DNA of 64,000 nt, taken from assembly GCF_005938105.1 (NCBI RefSeq), contig NZ_VCPE01000012.1, positions 62,001-126,000 on the forward strand. The letters are read 5' to 3'. Position numbers and translations under genes: made by a program. Below the pieces are notes generated by a model. It was given only the letters and a program-made list of their open reading frames with translations, did not search any database and was not told where the DNA came from. This stretch comes from Brucella haematophila (lineage in GTDB: Bacteria; Pseudomonadota; Alphaproteobacteria; Rhizobiales; Rhizobiaceae). This document shows, one piece after another, positions 28,025 to 36,823 of the stretch (positions are counted from its first letter, which is position 1; every line of letters starts with the position of its first letter).

Positions 28025-29155
28025 TCAGCGCTCGCCCGTGGCGCGCTTGCGAATGAAATTATTGAAGAGAACGGCGATCAGCAGCATTCCGCCGAGGAAG
28101 ACGAGATACCAGTCCTGATCGATCTGCGTGTAGGTCAGGCCGATCAGCACCATGCCGAAAATGATGGCGCCAAAGAATGCACCGATGGCCGAGCCGTAAC
28201 CGCCCGTCAGCAGGCACCCGCCAATGACAGCCGCGATGATGGCTTCAAACTCTTTCTGGAAGCCGCGCCGTGCATCGGTCGATCCGGCATCAAGCACGGT
28301 GAGGATCGCGACCAGCGCTGCGGCCATGGCCGTGCACATGAAGAGTGTGGTCTTGACGCGGCGCACCGGAACACCGGAATTGCGCGCCGCCAAAGCATCG
28401 CCACCCGCTGCGAAAATCCAGTTGCCAAAGCGGGTGCGCACCAGAACATAGGTGGCGATCAGCGCCACACCGGCGAACCATAGTACCTCGACCGGAACGC
28501 CTTTTACGGTTGGTTCGCCATTGGGAAATTTAGCGATCAGGTCGCGCTCGGCCATCCAGGCGAACAGCCCCTGAAACGCATCGCCGGAAAACAAACCGGC
28601 AATCATGCTGTTGCCGACAGCTTCCTTGACGCCGCGAAGCTGCGTTGCGCCGCCAGTTGCCCACTTGAGGCCGACCAGCGACAGGCCTCGCAGAATAAAC
28701 AGAAAAGCCAGCGTCACGATAAAGGACGGCAACCCCGTCCTGATGACGATCTGGGCATTGATCACGCCGACCAGCGCCGCAAAGACGAGAGTGAGAATAA
28801 TCGCCACGACAAGCGGCACCTGCCAGACGACGAGTGCTGCGGCAAAAATCAGACCCGCAAAGGCCACCATCGAGCCGATGGAAAGATCAAACTCTCCACC
28901 GATCATCAAAAGCGCGGCGGCAACTGCGAGAATACCGAGCTGCGACGCGGGCGCCATGAAATTCATGATGCCCGCAGCCGTGAACATTGCCGGATTGGCT
29001 GTGGTCAGGAAGAAAGCCGTGATGAGAATAAGCCCGGAAACGGCACCAAGTTCAGGTCGGCTCAAGAGCCGCTGGATCGGACTTGCCGTTTTCAGCCGTT
29101 CGTCTCGTTGCTCCGCAATCGTCGCGGGCTTCGGTTCGGACATTGGTTCACTCAT
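28025..29155 (-). CDS. Sugar ABC transporter permease (RbsC/FrcC-like)
   Basis: A 376-residue membrane protein of the BPD_transp_2 type with about ten helices and the family signature [18 protein letters not shown] and, later, [21 protein letters not shown]. It carries a sugar across the inner membrane. The ATG at 29155 follows AGGAGAAAATC; a longer frame to 29239 lacks a ribosome-binding site and would read a hydrophilic, Arg-rich leader. The gap to the binding-protein gene upstream holds a large palindrome. Confidence 0.9.
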   Translation of the reverse strand: MSEPMSEPKPATIAEQRDERLKTASPIQRLLSRPELGAVSGLILITAFFLTTANPAMFTAAGIMNFMAPASQLGILAVAAALLMIGGEFDLSIGSMVAFAGLIFAAALVVWQVPLVVAIILTLVFAALVGVINAQIVIRTGLPSFIVTLAFLFILRGLSLVGLKWATGGATQLRGVKEAVGNSMIAGLFSGDAFQGLFAWMAERDLIAKFPNGEPTVKGVPVEVLWFAGVALIATYVLVRTRFGNWIFAAGGDALAARNSGVPVRRVKTTLFMCTAMAAALVAILTVLDAGSTDARRGFQKEFEAIIAAVIGGCLLTGGYGSAIGAFFGAIIFGMVLIGLTYTQIDQDWYLVFLGGMLLIAVLFNNFIRKRATGER

Positions 29156-29460
29156 GATTTTCTCCTGAAGCCGTCTCGCAGCTGCGCCATGCGCAGCCGT
29201 CGAGCTTCGGGTGCGACCACCCGTTCCCGCCCATCGCAATGGGCGGGTGCTACAATAAGCTATTTAGAACCGGAGGAGATTTTGGTTCTGGCGAGCCGAA
29301 AATGGTGCAGTTTGAGAACCGGAGCGCAGTGTACTTTTGGGTACATGAGCAGCGGATACGCATGATCCTGAAAAGTTTTAGACTTTTCAGACAAGATCAT
29401 GCGCATAAATCCCCAAAACAGTGCCATTTGCAGGCCGCCAGAGCCGAAATATTGCCGGTT
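29156..29460. repeat. Complex palindromic repeat inside the sugar ABC operon
   Basis: Nested inverted repeats occupy about 29262-29455: outer arms TCTGGCG...AAATGG, an inner stem GCATGATC / GATCATGC (29360-29402) enclosing CTGAAAAGT / ACTTTTCAG, and a GTAC-centred core (29314-29356) shared with the element at 55293-55335. It lies between the binding-protein gene and the permease gene of one operon. Confidence 0.75.
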
Positions 29461-30390
29461 CTAGCGGATGCCCTTGGCGGACAACTCCACAACCTGCTTG
29501 GCCTTATCCTTGGTAATCAGGTTCGGACCGGAAGGCACATTGCCGCCGGGCATCAGGCCGTATTTAGCATTGAGGGCAAGGAACGAGACCGGCAGATAGC
29601 CTTGCAGAAACTGCTGCTGGTCGATGGCAAAGTCTGCCTTGCCGTTCTCGACTGCCTCAAGGAAACCCGGAGACATATCGAAGGTTGCGACATGAATGCC
29701 GCTGCGCCCGCTTTCGCCAGCCGCCTTCACTGCAGGTTCACCGGCAAGCGTGGCATTGAGCGTCAGGATCGTATCAATCGTCGTATCCGAAGCGAGCGCT
29801 GCACGCACCTTGGCTTCGTTTTCAGCCGGATCGGTCGAGGTCGGCAGAACGGTTACGTCACCGAAGCCTTCCTTGAAACCGGCGCAACGCTGATCAAGCG
29901 AGACATTGCCCACTTCCTGATTGACGCAGATGCCCTTTTTGCCGCCAGCCTTTTTCAAGGCTTCACCGGCAGCTTTGCCCGCATCGGCCTCATCCTGACC
30001 GACATGCAGCAGTGCACCGAGCTTTTTGGAAGCGTCGGAACCGGAATTCATCGAGATAACCGGAATACCCGCCGCAACAGCACGCTGGATCGACGGCCCG
30101 AGCGCATCTGCATCCGGGATCGATACGACAATGCCCTGCGGCTTCTGGTTGATGGCCGCATCGATAAGCTGCGCCATCTGCACCATGTCGAAGGTTTCCG
30201 GCGCACGATAGTCAACCTTGGCGCCCGTATCCTTGGCAGCTTCCGCTACACCATTCTTCACCACGGACCAGAACGGATCCGATGCCTGACCATGGCTGAC
30301 GACAACAATGTTGATGTCAGCCGCATGCGCAGCGAATGACGCCGCCATGAGGGCCACGCCAGCAACTGCCGATTTCAAAAGAGATTTCAT
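29461..30390 (-). CDS. Periplasmic sugar-binding protein of the ABC importer
   Basis: A 309-residue precursor with a signal peptide (LLKSAVAGVALMAASFAAHA) and the type I periplasmic-binding fold of the ribose/galactose family (INIVVVSHGQASDPFWSVVKNGV; GIVVSIPDADALGPSIQRAV; CVNQEVGNVSLDQRC). It captures a monosaccharide or polyol for the permease downstream. The start is fixed by GGGAGGAG before the ATG at 30390. The ligand is unknown; the single-domain ATPase hints at FrcB-like or inositol-like substrates. Confidence 0.9.
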   Translation of the reverse strand: MKSLLKSAVAGVALMAASFAAHAADINIVVVSHGQASDPFWSVVKNGVAEAAKDTGAKVDYRAPETFDMVQMAQLIDAAINQKPQGIVVSIPDADALGPSIQRAVAAGIPVISMNSGSDASKKLGALLHVGQDEADAGKAAGEALKKAGGKKGICVNQEVGNVSLDQRCAGFKEGFGDVTVLPTSTDPAENEAKVRAALASDTTIDTILTLNATLAGEPAVKAAGESGRSGIHVATFDMSPGFLEAVENGKADFAIDQQQFLQGYLPVSFLALNAKYGLMPGGNVPSGPNLITKDKAKQVVELSAKGIR

Positions 30391-30680
30391 GTTCACTCCT
30401 CCCATTGCCCGACGCTCCCCGCCGGTTTTCTCGATTTTTCAGCCTTGCCGGTATTTTCGCGGTGACTTCCTCCAAGCCATGACCCGCAACATAAACCGAT
30501 TTCGGCTACTCAATAGAATGAAACAATCATTAGAAAATTCTCGTGGAATTATAATTCCATTTCTGCTAGCTCATGTCAATCGCATAAGCTCTCCCTGAAA
30601 TGCATATTTTCCGGCTGGACGATGTGTATTGCAGGTGCGGCTTTGCCAGCATGTACAATGTCAGCGCTTGGGAGGAAGGC
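30391..30680. promoter_or_regulatory. Divergent promoter region of the sugar operon
   Basis: A 290-bp AT-rich spacer separates the sugar-binding-protein gene and the Gfo/Idh/MocA gene, which run in opposite directions. It should hold both promoters and a shared operator. I could not define a site with confidence. Confidence 0.4.
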
Positions 30681-31796
30681 ATGGCAGTCGTTACAGGTCT
30701 GATCGGGTCCGGCTTTATGGGTAAGACCCATGCGCTGGCACTTGCCAACGTCAATCGCATCTTCGATCTGCCCGTGCAGGTCGAGCTGCACACGCTGGCC
30801 GATATTGATGAAACAACGGCACAGAAAGCTGCAAAACAGCTGGGCTTTGCCCACGCGACCGGCAACTGGCGCGACCTGATTGCTGATCCGGCAATCAATC
30901 TCATCGATATCACCACTCCCAACCGCTTTCACAAAGAAATGGCCTTGGCGGCGATTGATGCGGGCAAGCATGTCTATTGCGAAAAGCCTCTCGCCCCCAG
31001 CGCAGCCGACTGTCTGGAGATGACGCTGGCGGCAGAGAAGAAAGGCATCCAGACAGCCGTTGGATTTAATTATCTCAAGAACCCGATGATCAGGCTGGCG
31101 AAAGACATTATAGACAGCGGTGAAATTGGAGAGGTTCGAAACTTTCGTGGCATCCATGCGGAAGATTTCATGGCCGATGCGCGCATCCCATGGACGTGGC
31201 GACTGGACCCGGCAGGCGGTGGCGGCGCTCTTGCCGATATTGGCAGTCATATCATCGCCGCCGCGCGTTATCTGGTCGGGCCGGTTGCCGAAGTCATGGG
31301 CAAGACTGTCACCGCCATTCGCGAGCGCCCGGACAGTGCCAATCCCTCACAGAACAAACCGGTTGAAGTGGATGATGTCTGTCACGCCATGGTCAGCTTT
31401 GCCAATGGGGCGACCGGGACACTGGAAGCAAGCTGGATCGCCAGCGGGCGCAAAATGCAGCACGACTTTGAAATCTCCGGCTCGAAAGGCGCGATCTTCT
31501 TCTCGCAGGAGCGCTTCAACGAGCTGGACCTGTTTCTCTATGCCGACAAAAAGGGACAGCAGGGTTTTCGCAAGATCTTTGCCGGTCCTGATCACGAACC
31601 TTATGGGTCGTTCTGCGTGGCGGCTGGGCACCAGATCGGGTTCAACGACCTCAAGACTATCGAAGTGCGCGACTTCCTGCTGGCCATTGCGGGTCACAAT
31701 ACCGGCCATGCCGATTTCCGCGAAGGCTATGAAGTGCAAAAGACACTGGAAACGATCTACGCTTCAGCACGCGAAAGGCAGTGGCGCAATGTTTAA
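30681..31796 (+). CDS. Gfo/Idh/MocA-family oxidoreductase
   Basis: A 371-residue NAD(P)-dependent sugar or inositol dehydrogenase-type protein. N-terminal Rossmann loop GLIGSGFMGKTHA, then the conserved EKPLAPS (Lys) and a C-terminal alpha/beta domain with DIGSHIIAAARYLVG. The ATG at 30681 follows GGGAGGAAGGC; the frame is open from 30600 but without a site. Divergent from the sugar ABC operon, so it likely oxidises the imported sugar. Its stop codon overlaps that of btuD (convergent, 4 bp). Confidence 0.9.
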   Translation: MAVVTGLIGSGFMGKTHALALANVNRIFDLPVQVELHTLADIDETTAQKAAKQLGFAHATGNWRDLIADPAINLIDITTPNRFHKEMALAAIDAGKHVYCEKPLAPSAADCLEMTLAAEKKGIQTAVGFNYLKNPMIRLAKDIIDSGEIGEVRNFRGIHAEDFMADARIPWTWRLDPAGGGGALADIGSHIIAAARYLVGPVAEVMGKTVTAIRERPDSANPSQNKPVEVDDVCHAMVSFANGATGTLEASWIASGRKMQHDFEISGSKGAIFFSQERFNELDLFLYADKKGQQGFRKIFAGPDHEPYGSFCVAAGHQIGFNDLKTIEVRDFLLAIAGHNTGHADFREGYEVQKTLETIYASARERQWRNV

Positions 31797-32563
31797 GCAC
31801 GGGATTTCGGCTGCACGATGAACTGGCCGTCGAGGTGCAGGATATGTGCCTCGATCCCATAAATCTGTCGTAGCCGCTCCGGCGTCAGCACATCCTGCGG
31901 CGGACCATCTGCCGCAAGACACCCGTTATCGAGAATGATCAGCCGCGTGCAATATTGTGCCGCGAGGCTCAGCTCATGCAGTGACGCGATCACCGTCCGG
32001 CCTTCATGCGCAAGGGCTGCAAAATTTTCCATCAGGGCCAGTTGATGCGACGGATCAAGCCCGGCCACAGGCTCATCGGCGAGAATGAGCGGCGTATCCT
32101 GCGCCAGAACACGCGCGATCAGCACCCGCGCCAGTTCGCCGCCGGAAAGCGCATTGGCCGGGCGCTCGCAGAAAGCCTCAACATCCATGCGTTGCATCGC
32201 CGAGCGGATCAGCGCTTCATCAGCAGCATCCAGTGAAGCAAAGCTTGGTTTCAGCGCAGAACGTCCCAATGACACCAGCATATGGGAGGAAACGGGCCAG
32301 GCCACATCGCGCTCCTGCGGCAGATAGGCAATCGCCGCGGCTTTATTGCGCGCATTGAGACTACCGATCGCTCGGCCATCCAGCGAAACTGCGCCACCTG
32401 CGCGGACAAGGCCGAGCATTGCTTTCAAAAGCGTGGTTTTGCCCGCGCCATTCGGACCGATGAGACCGATGAACTCGCCCGCCTCCGCATCGAAGCCAAC
32501 CCGATCCAGCACGGTTTTCCCACCCAGCGACACGCTGATATTTTGGACCGAGAGCGCCGTCAT
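31793..32563 (-). CDS. btuD: Vitamin B12 ABC transporter ATPase BtuD
   Basis: A 256-residue FecE/BtuD-type ATPase: Walker A GPNGAGKTT (36-44), ABC signature LSGGELARVLIARVLA, Walker B LILADEPVAGLD and switch His in ASLHELSLAAQYC. The ATG at 32563 overlaps the btuC stop codon as ATGA; a longer frame starts at 32596 inside btuC. Cobalamin specificity is assigned from the operon (TonB receptor, binding protein, permease and B12 riboswitch), since FecE-type ATPases look alike. Confidence 0.88.
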   Translation of the reverse strand: MTALSVQNISVSLGGKTVLDRVGFDAEAGEFIGLIGPNGAGKTTLLKAMLGLVRAGGAVSLDGRAIGSLNARNKAAAIAYLPQERDVAWPVSSHMLVSLGRSALKPSFASLDAADEALIRSAMQRMDVEAFCERPANALSGGELARVLIARVLAQDTPLILADEPVAGLDPSHQLALMENFAALAHEGRTVIASLHELSLAAQYCTRLIILDNGCLAADGPPQDVLTPERLRQIYGIEAHILHLDGQFIVQPKSRA

Positions 32564-33561
32564 ACGAGTTGCCTTCGATATTTGAACACCAGCCACAGGA
32601 AGAATGGCGCGCCGATCAGGGCCGTCACAACGCCAAGCTTCAGTTCCCTTCCAGGCATGGCGACCCGCACCAGAACATCGGCAGCAAGCAGCAAAGCAGC
32701 GCCGCCCAAGCTACTCGCGACAAGCAGCCGCGACGGTCGCGCGCCAACCAGCGGCCGCAGCAAATGCGGCACGACAAGGCCAACGAACCCGATAGCACCT
32801 GCCACTGCTGTTGACGCGCCGACACAAAGTGCCGTGCCGAGAACGGCCAGAAGTTGCACACGCGCCAGACTGACGCCCATGCTTGCTGCGGCATCGGCAC
32901 CGAGCGTCAGGCTATCGAGCGCCCGCCCAAGCGACAGCAGCATGATCCAGCCAACGAGGATGAACGGAACCACCAGCATCACATGAGTCATCGAACGGTC
33001 CGCCAATGAGCCGAGCATCCAGAAAACGATTTCCATGGCTGCGAAGGGATTGGGCGACAGGTTCAACGCCAGAGCAGTCAGCGCACCAGCAAGGCTGGTC
33101 ACCGCAACACCGGCCAGAATGACCGCCAGCGTTCCGGCATTGCGCCCAGCCAGAAGCTTGACGAGAAAAACCGACGCGAATGCACCGGCCAGCGCCAGCA
33201 ATGGCAAAGCCAAGGGAAATAACAGAGACAGCCCCGTGTAGATGGCGATGACGGCGCCAAACGAAGCGGAAGCACTGACGCCAAGCAACCCCGGTTCTGC
33301 CAGCGGGTTTCGCAGATAGCCTTGAAGTGCCGCCCCTGACAGGCCGAGCGATACTCCGATCAGCAGCGCCAGCAAGGCGCGCGGCAGACGGATTTCGCGC
33401 ATGACCAGCACGATGGCATCGCCCTCGCCGCTGAACAGCGCCCGGAGACTGTCACTCATACTGATATTGGCTGGCCCGGTCAGCAGTGACCATGCGAAGA
33501 GAACCGCAACCAGCAAGGCAAGGACTGCAAGCAAAAGAACGAAACGAGCGTTTTCAGTCAC
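32560..33561 (-). CDS. btuC: Vitamin B12 ABC transporter permease BtuC
   Basis: A 333-residue FecCD-type permease with about ten helices. Typical motifs are RLPRALLALLIGVSLGLSGAALQGYLRNPLA (broken by helix turns), PGLLGVSASASFGA and GFVGLVVPHLLRPLVG. It uses a GTG start at 33561 that overlaps the btuF stop by 8 bp, so the two are translationally coupled. It carries cobalamin from BtuF across the inner membrane. Confidence 0.88.
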   Translation of the reverse strand: MTENARFVLLLAVLALLVAVLFAWSLLTGPANISMSDSLRALFSGEGDAIVLVMREIRLPRALLALLIGVSLGLSGAALQGYLRNPLAEPGLLGVSASASFGAVIAIYTGLSLLFPLALPLLALAGAFASVFLVKLLAGRNAGTLAVILAGVAVTSLAGALTALALNLSPNPFAAMEIVFWMLGSLADRSMTHVMLVVPFILVGWIMLLSLGRALDSLTLGADAAASMGVSLARVQLLAVLGTALCVGASTAVAGAIGFVGLVVPHLLRPLVGARPSRLLVASSLGGAALLLAADVLVRVAMPGRELKLGVVTALIGAPFFLWLVFKYRRQLV

Positions 33562-34390
33562 GCGCCGCCTCGCTTAGTCTTGCCACGGCTTCAACACTGA
33601 ACGGCCCGCCGCAAACGGTCAGATTATCAGGAAGCGTCATTGCTTTTGCCTCGCGTTCTATTGCGCGCAAGGCCGGATGCTGGAAGTTTTGAAATGCGAG
33701 CGCCGGTGCACGCTCATTCGCACTGAGGATCAGCATATCGGGCTTTTCCATCACCAGCATTTCCAGAGGCAGCGCCGCAGGACCGTTGACGCCAGCCCGG
33801 TCGGCAATATTGTCCAGCCCTGCCAGTTTGACCGCCTCGTCAATCAGCGTGCCGCGCCCGGAGGTGTAACTATTGGCGAAATAAAGCGCCACAGTCTTGC
33901 GATGTTGCGGCTTTTCAATTGCCGAAAGCCCTGCCCGCATGGAAGCGATCTGCGCATCCGCCTGCTCTTCGCGCCCCAGCAACGCACCCATACGCCGCAG
34001 ATGTGTTTCGATATCGTCAAAGGAGCGGGCGGGTGCAAACTGTTCCACGCGCAGGCCAAGCCTGCGCAGGAGATCGACCGTCACCTGCGATGAAAACGTG
34101 CCCGCAAGCACCAGATCCGGCTTCATGAGGAAAACCTCTTCCGCCTGCGCCTGATTGACCGGCAGTTGCGCCGCCTGCCCGGCCAGCACGGAAAGCTGCG
34201 GATCGCGCGACAGATGAGAAACCGACTGCAACTGCCCCGGCGCAGCCAGAAGTATCGCCAGCTGATCGGTGCAAACATTGATCGACACCACGCGCTGCGG
34301 CGGTGCTGCCTCGGCAGACGAAAGAGCGACCGAAACCGTGGCTGCCAGCGCCAGAAACCAGTTTCTGCCAAGGATCGTCGCTCTCATCAT
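33554..34390 (-). CDS. btuF: Cobalamin-binding periplasmic protein BtuF
   Basis: A 278-residue precursor with a signal peptide (WFLALAATVSVALSSAEA) and a helical-backbone periplasmic-binding fold (RVVSINVCTDQLAILLAAPGQ; VFLMKPDLVLAGTFSSQ). This class handles cobalamin, heme and siderophores. The B12 assignment rests on the riboswitch, BtuB upstream and the BtuC/D genes downstream. It lies 14 bp after the btuB stop codon. Confidence 0.85.
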   Translation of the reverse strand: MMRATILGRNWFLALAATVSVALSSAEAAPPQRVVSINVCTDQLAILLAAPGQLQSVSHLSRDPQLSVLAGQAAQLPVNQAQAEEVFLMKPDLVLAGTFSSQVTVDLLRRLGLRVEQFAPARSFDDIETHLRRMGALLGREEQADAQIASMRAGLSAIEKPQHRKTVALYFANSYTSGRGTLIDEAVKLAGLDNIADRAGVNGPAALPLEMLVMEKPDMLILSANERAPALAFQNFQHPALRAIEREAKAMTLPDNLTVCGGPFSVEAVARLSEAARD

Positions 34391-34404
34391 CCGTCGAAAA
34401 AACC

Positions 34405-36279
34405 TCAGAAATTCCGCGTCAGGCCGATATTGAAGGTACGGCCCGGCGCAATATAGCCGGAGGTTGTCTGATAGTCCTTGTCAAAGATGTTCTCGACCGA
34501 AAACTTGAGCTGGGACTGCTTGTCGATGGCATAGAGCGCCACGAAATCGGCGGTCACATAGCTGCCGAGCTTCTGTGTATTCGCGGCATCGGCATAGCGC
34601 GAGCCGCCATAGAAGACGCGACCCGTCAGGTCGAGCCCCTCAAACGGCGTATAGTTCACTTCGGCGGTTGCCTTGAAACGTTCGCGATAGGCAAGATCGG
34701 TGTCGTTTTCTTCATCGATGGGACGCTTGAAGTCCAGCACCCCCTTCACACCCCACTGGTCATTGAAGCGATGGCCCAGCGTCGCCTCAAAGCCTGTAAT
34801 CTGCGCACGCGCCACATTATAGGGCAGATAGGAAGGCGCAGTACTTATGATCGCATCGCGCAGTTCGTTGCGATAAAGCGCAAGATCAAGGCTGGTTGCT
34901 GCCGAAATCTGCCAGTTCAGCCCCACTTCGTAGGAGTGCGACTTTTCCGGTTCCAGATCGGGATTGGCGAAACCGGGATAATAAAGCTCGTTGAATGTCG
35001 GTGCGCGAAAGCCGGTCGCATAAGAGGACCGCACAACGAGATCGGGAACAATCTCATAGCTCGCGCCGATATTATAAGTCGTGATGTCGCCGAATTGCTG
35101 GTTGTGGTCATAACGCACGCCGCCATCCACGCGCAGTGCTTCATATTCCAGAGAATATTGTCCGAACACTGCCGCGAGATTGCGTCCCGTCTCATCATAG
35201 TCGACGGTGGAATCGATGGTCTCGCGATAGGCTTCTACACCGCCGGTCACAACGTGCTTTGCCTTACCCGTCTCGAAATTCTTCTCGGTGGACGCGAAGA
35301 CGCCATAGCGCTTGGTTTCATACCGGTCTGAACCGGACACGCCCTTGCGGAAATTGCGGCTGCTGTCGACGCCGGTGCTTAATTCAATTTTTGACGACCA
35401 GTCATCCGTGTGATCGATCCGCGTGCCGATTTTTCCCGCAAACGCGGTGTTGTAAGCCTGATTGGCGGAAGGATATTCGGAATCATACTGGTTGCGGCCC
35501 CGGCTCAAAAGCCCGTCCGCATAGAGCCTGCCCCAGTCGAAGTCTTTTCCAAGCGAGAAGTTGAACGAGCCTTGCAGGAAGCCGTCCCGATCCGGCTCGT
35601 GCCCAAACGTATCAGGGCTGGTGAAATCATAGCCCTGCGTGCCGGTTATCGCCGCGCCAAAGGCATAATCAACACCCGCAGCGCTTTGTCCCTGTATCGA
35701 GCCGGATGCATAGCCGCCCCAGGGGTGGGTGACGCCTGTGGTCAGGCTGCCGCACCATGAACGCTCGCCACAGGCCCCGCCCTGCTTGGTGATGATGTTG
35801 ATGACCCCGCCCATGGCATCCGCGCCATATTGGGCGGAATGACCGCCCTTGGCGATCTCGATGCGCTCGATGGAGGTCAGCGGAATATTGGCCAGCGCCG
35901 TGGTGCCGTCCGTCGCCGATGCGGTGCGCACGCCATTGACCAGCACAACCGTCTGCTTGGACGACATGCCACGCAGATAAATGTCGGATTTGGACCCCTG
36001 CCCGCCATTCGTCTTGATCGAAACGCCACTATAGGTTTTCAGCAGCGATTGCAGATCAGGTGCTGCCGAGCGCTCGATTTCGGCCTTGTCGATCACCGTC
36101 ACCGACGATGTGGATCGTTGCAGCGAAGTCGCGCGGCGAAGCGGCGTGACGACGACCGTGTCGAGAACAACGCCTGCGCCGGCATCGTCCGTGGCGCTGG
36201 CGGTTTGGGCCGAAGCGGCGAGCGGATTTGCAGCCGCAAAAGCCGCAGCCAGCAAAATGGATAATTTTGAAATATGCAC
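34405..36279 (-). CDS. btuB: TonB-dependent vitamin B12 receptor BtuB
   Basis: A 624-residue outer-membrane receptor: signal peptide (LSILLAAAFAAANPLAASA), TonB box DTVVVTPLR (compare DTLVVTA of E. coli BtuB), plug domain (SVTVIDKAEIERS; GVRTASATDG), then a 22-strand beta barrel ending in a Phe (ARNF-type terminus, NIGLTRNF). A GTG at 36279 preceded by AGGAGAAG at 8 nt is the likely start; the in-frame TTG at 36297 has no site. Expression is controlled by the cobalamin riboswitch 150 bp upstream. Confidence 0.9.
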   Translation of the reverse strand: MHISKLSILLAAAFAAANPLAASAQTASATDDAGAGVVLDTVVVTPLRRATSLQRSTSSVTVIDKAEIERSAAPDLQSLLKTYSGVSIKTNGGQGSKSDIYLRGMSSKQTVVLVNGVRTASATDGTTALANIPLTSIERIEIAKGGHSAQYGADAMGGVINIITKQGGACGERSWCGSLTTGVTHPWGGYASGSIQGQSAAGVDYAFGAAITGTQGYDFTSPDTFGHEPDRDGFLQGSFNFSLGKDFDWGRLYADGLLSRGRNQYDSEYPSANQAYNTAFAGKIGTRIDHTDDWSSKIELSTGVDSSRNFRKGVSGSDRYETKRYGVFASTEKNFETGKAKHVVTGGVEAYRETIDSTVDYDETGRNLAAVFGQYSLEYEALRVDGGVRYDHNQQFGDITTYNIGASYEIVPDLVVRSSYATGFRAPTFNELYYPGFANPDLEPEKSHSYEVGLNWQISAATSLDLALYRNELRDAIISTAPSYLPYNVARAQITGFEATLGHRFNDQWGVKGVLDFKRPIDEENDTDLAYRERFKATAEVNYTPFEGLDLTGRVFYGGSRYADAANTQKLGSYVTADFVALYAIDKQSQLKFSVENIFDKDYQTTSGYIAPGRTFNIGLTRNF

Positions 36280-36430
36280 CTGTATCTTCTCCTGCAAGGC
36301 AGCGTCGCCTGACCGCAGGTCGAAGAAATAAGGGGGAAACCTGTTTCTCGTTCCGGCGGCAACATTTGTTCAATGTCACCGCTACGGAAAGCCGCGCCCC
36401 GACACGCCCCGTGTCGAAACTAGGTGACCA

Positions 36431-36600
36431 GATACGGCAGGTCTCCTGACTTCCGGGTCGCCGCTGTTCTTCCGCCTTCCCGAATGCGTCTGCACTCAGT
36501 GGCTTAATCGCCTCAGCGATTATGGAAGATAACTCTCCGGTTACAGTTGCGGGGGCAGTCGCAGAATTGGCCAGATGGCCTCACCGCGTTCCCTTTTCAT
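36431..36600 (-). ncRNA. Cobalamin (B12) riboswitch controlling btuBFCD
   Basis: Read on the complementary strand: GGGAACGCGGTGAGG, then GACTGCCCCCGCAACTGTAA, later GCCACTGAGTGCAGACG, GGGAAGG and the closing AAGTCAGGAGACCTGCC. These are, in order, the conserved blocks of the AdoCbl riboswitch (B12 box), and they sit just before btuB. A -10-like TATAAA lies at 36607-36612. Binding of coenzyme B12 should repress btuB. The 3' edge is clear; the 5' edge is approximate. Confidence 0.95.
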
Positions 36601-36606
36601 CCGCCT

Positions 36607-36612
36607 TTTATA
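36607..36612 (-). promoter_or_regulatory. Candidate -10 element for the B12 riboswitch transcript
   Basis: TATAAA on the complementary strand, followed by a few bases before the conserved riboswitch blocks. The -35 is not clear. Confidence 0.45.
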
Positions 36613-36734
36613 GCGAAACCGTTTCCTGTTTCCAGCGTTAGCAAGGCTGATCCCGATTGGCAATGCGCCAAAAAGGCTTCTCCCTGAATCGCATTCTCAA
36701 CGAAGCGATTCAGGGCATTGTTTTCAAACATCTT

Positions 36735-36823
36735 TGGTTCGAGCACTTCCAGCAAAAGTGCGCAGCGGTTTTGCGTAGGATAATGCGTGAAAACAAATGG
36801 CTAGAGCGGTTTCGACCGCTCTA
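36735..36823 (+). repeat. Dispersed two-hairpin repeat, copy A
   Basis: First imperfect stem around CCAGCAAAAGTGCGCAGCGG and TTTTGCGTAGG, a spacer GAAAACAAATGGC, then a perfect second stem CTAGAGCGG / CCGCTCTAG. Nearly identical to the complement of 44701-44817 over about 60 bp. Its right end supplies the stop codon (36821-36823) of the YhhJ-like gene. Confidence 0.75.
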
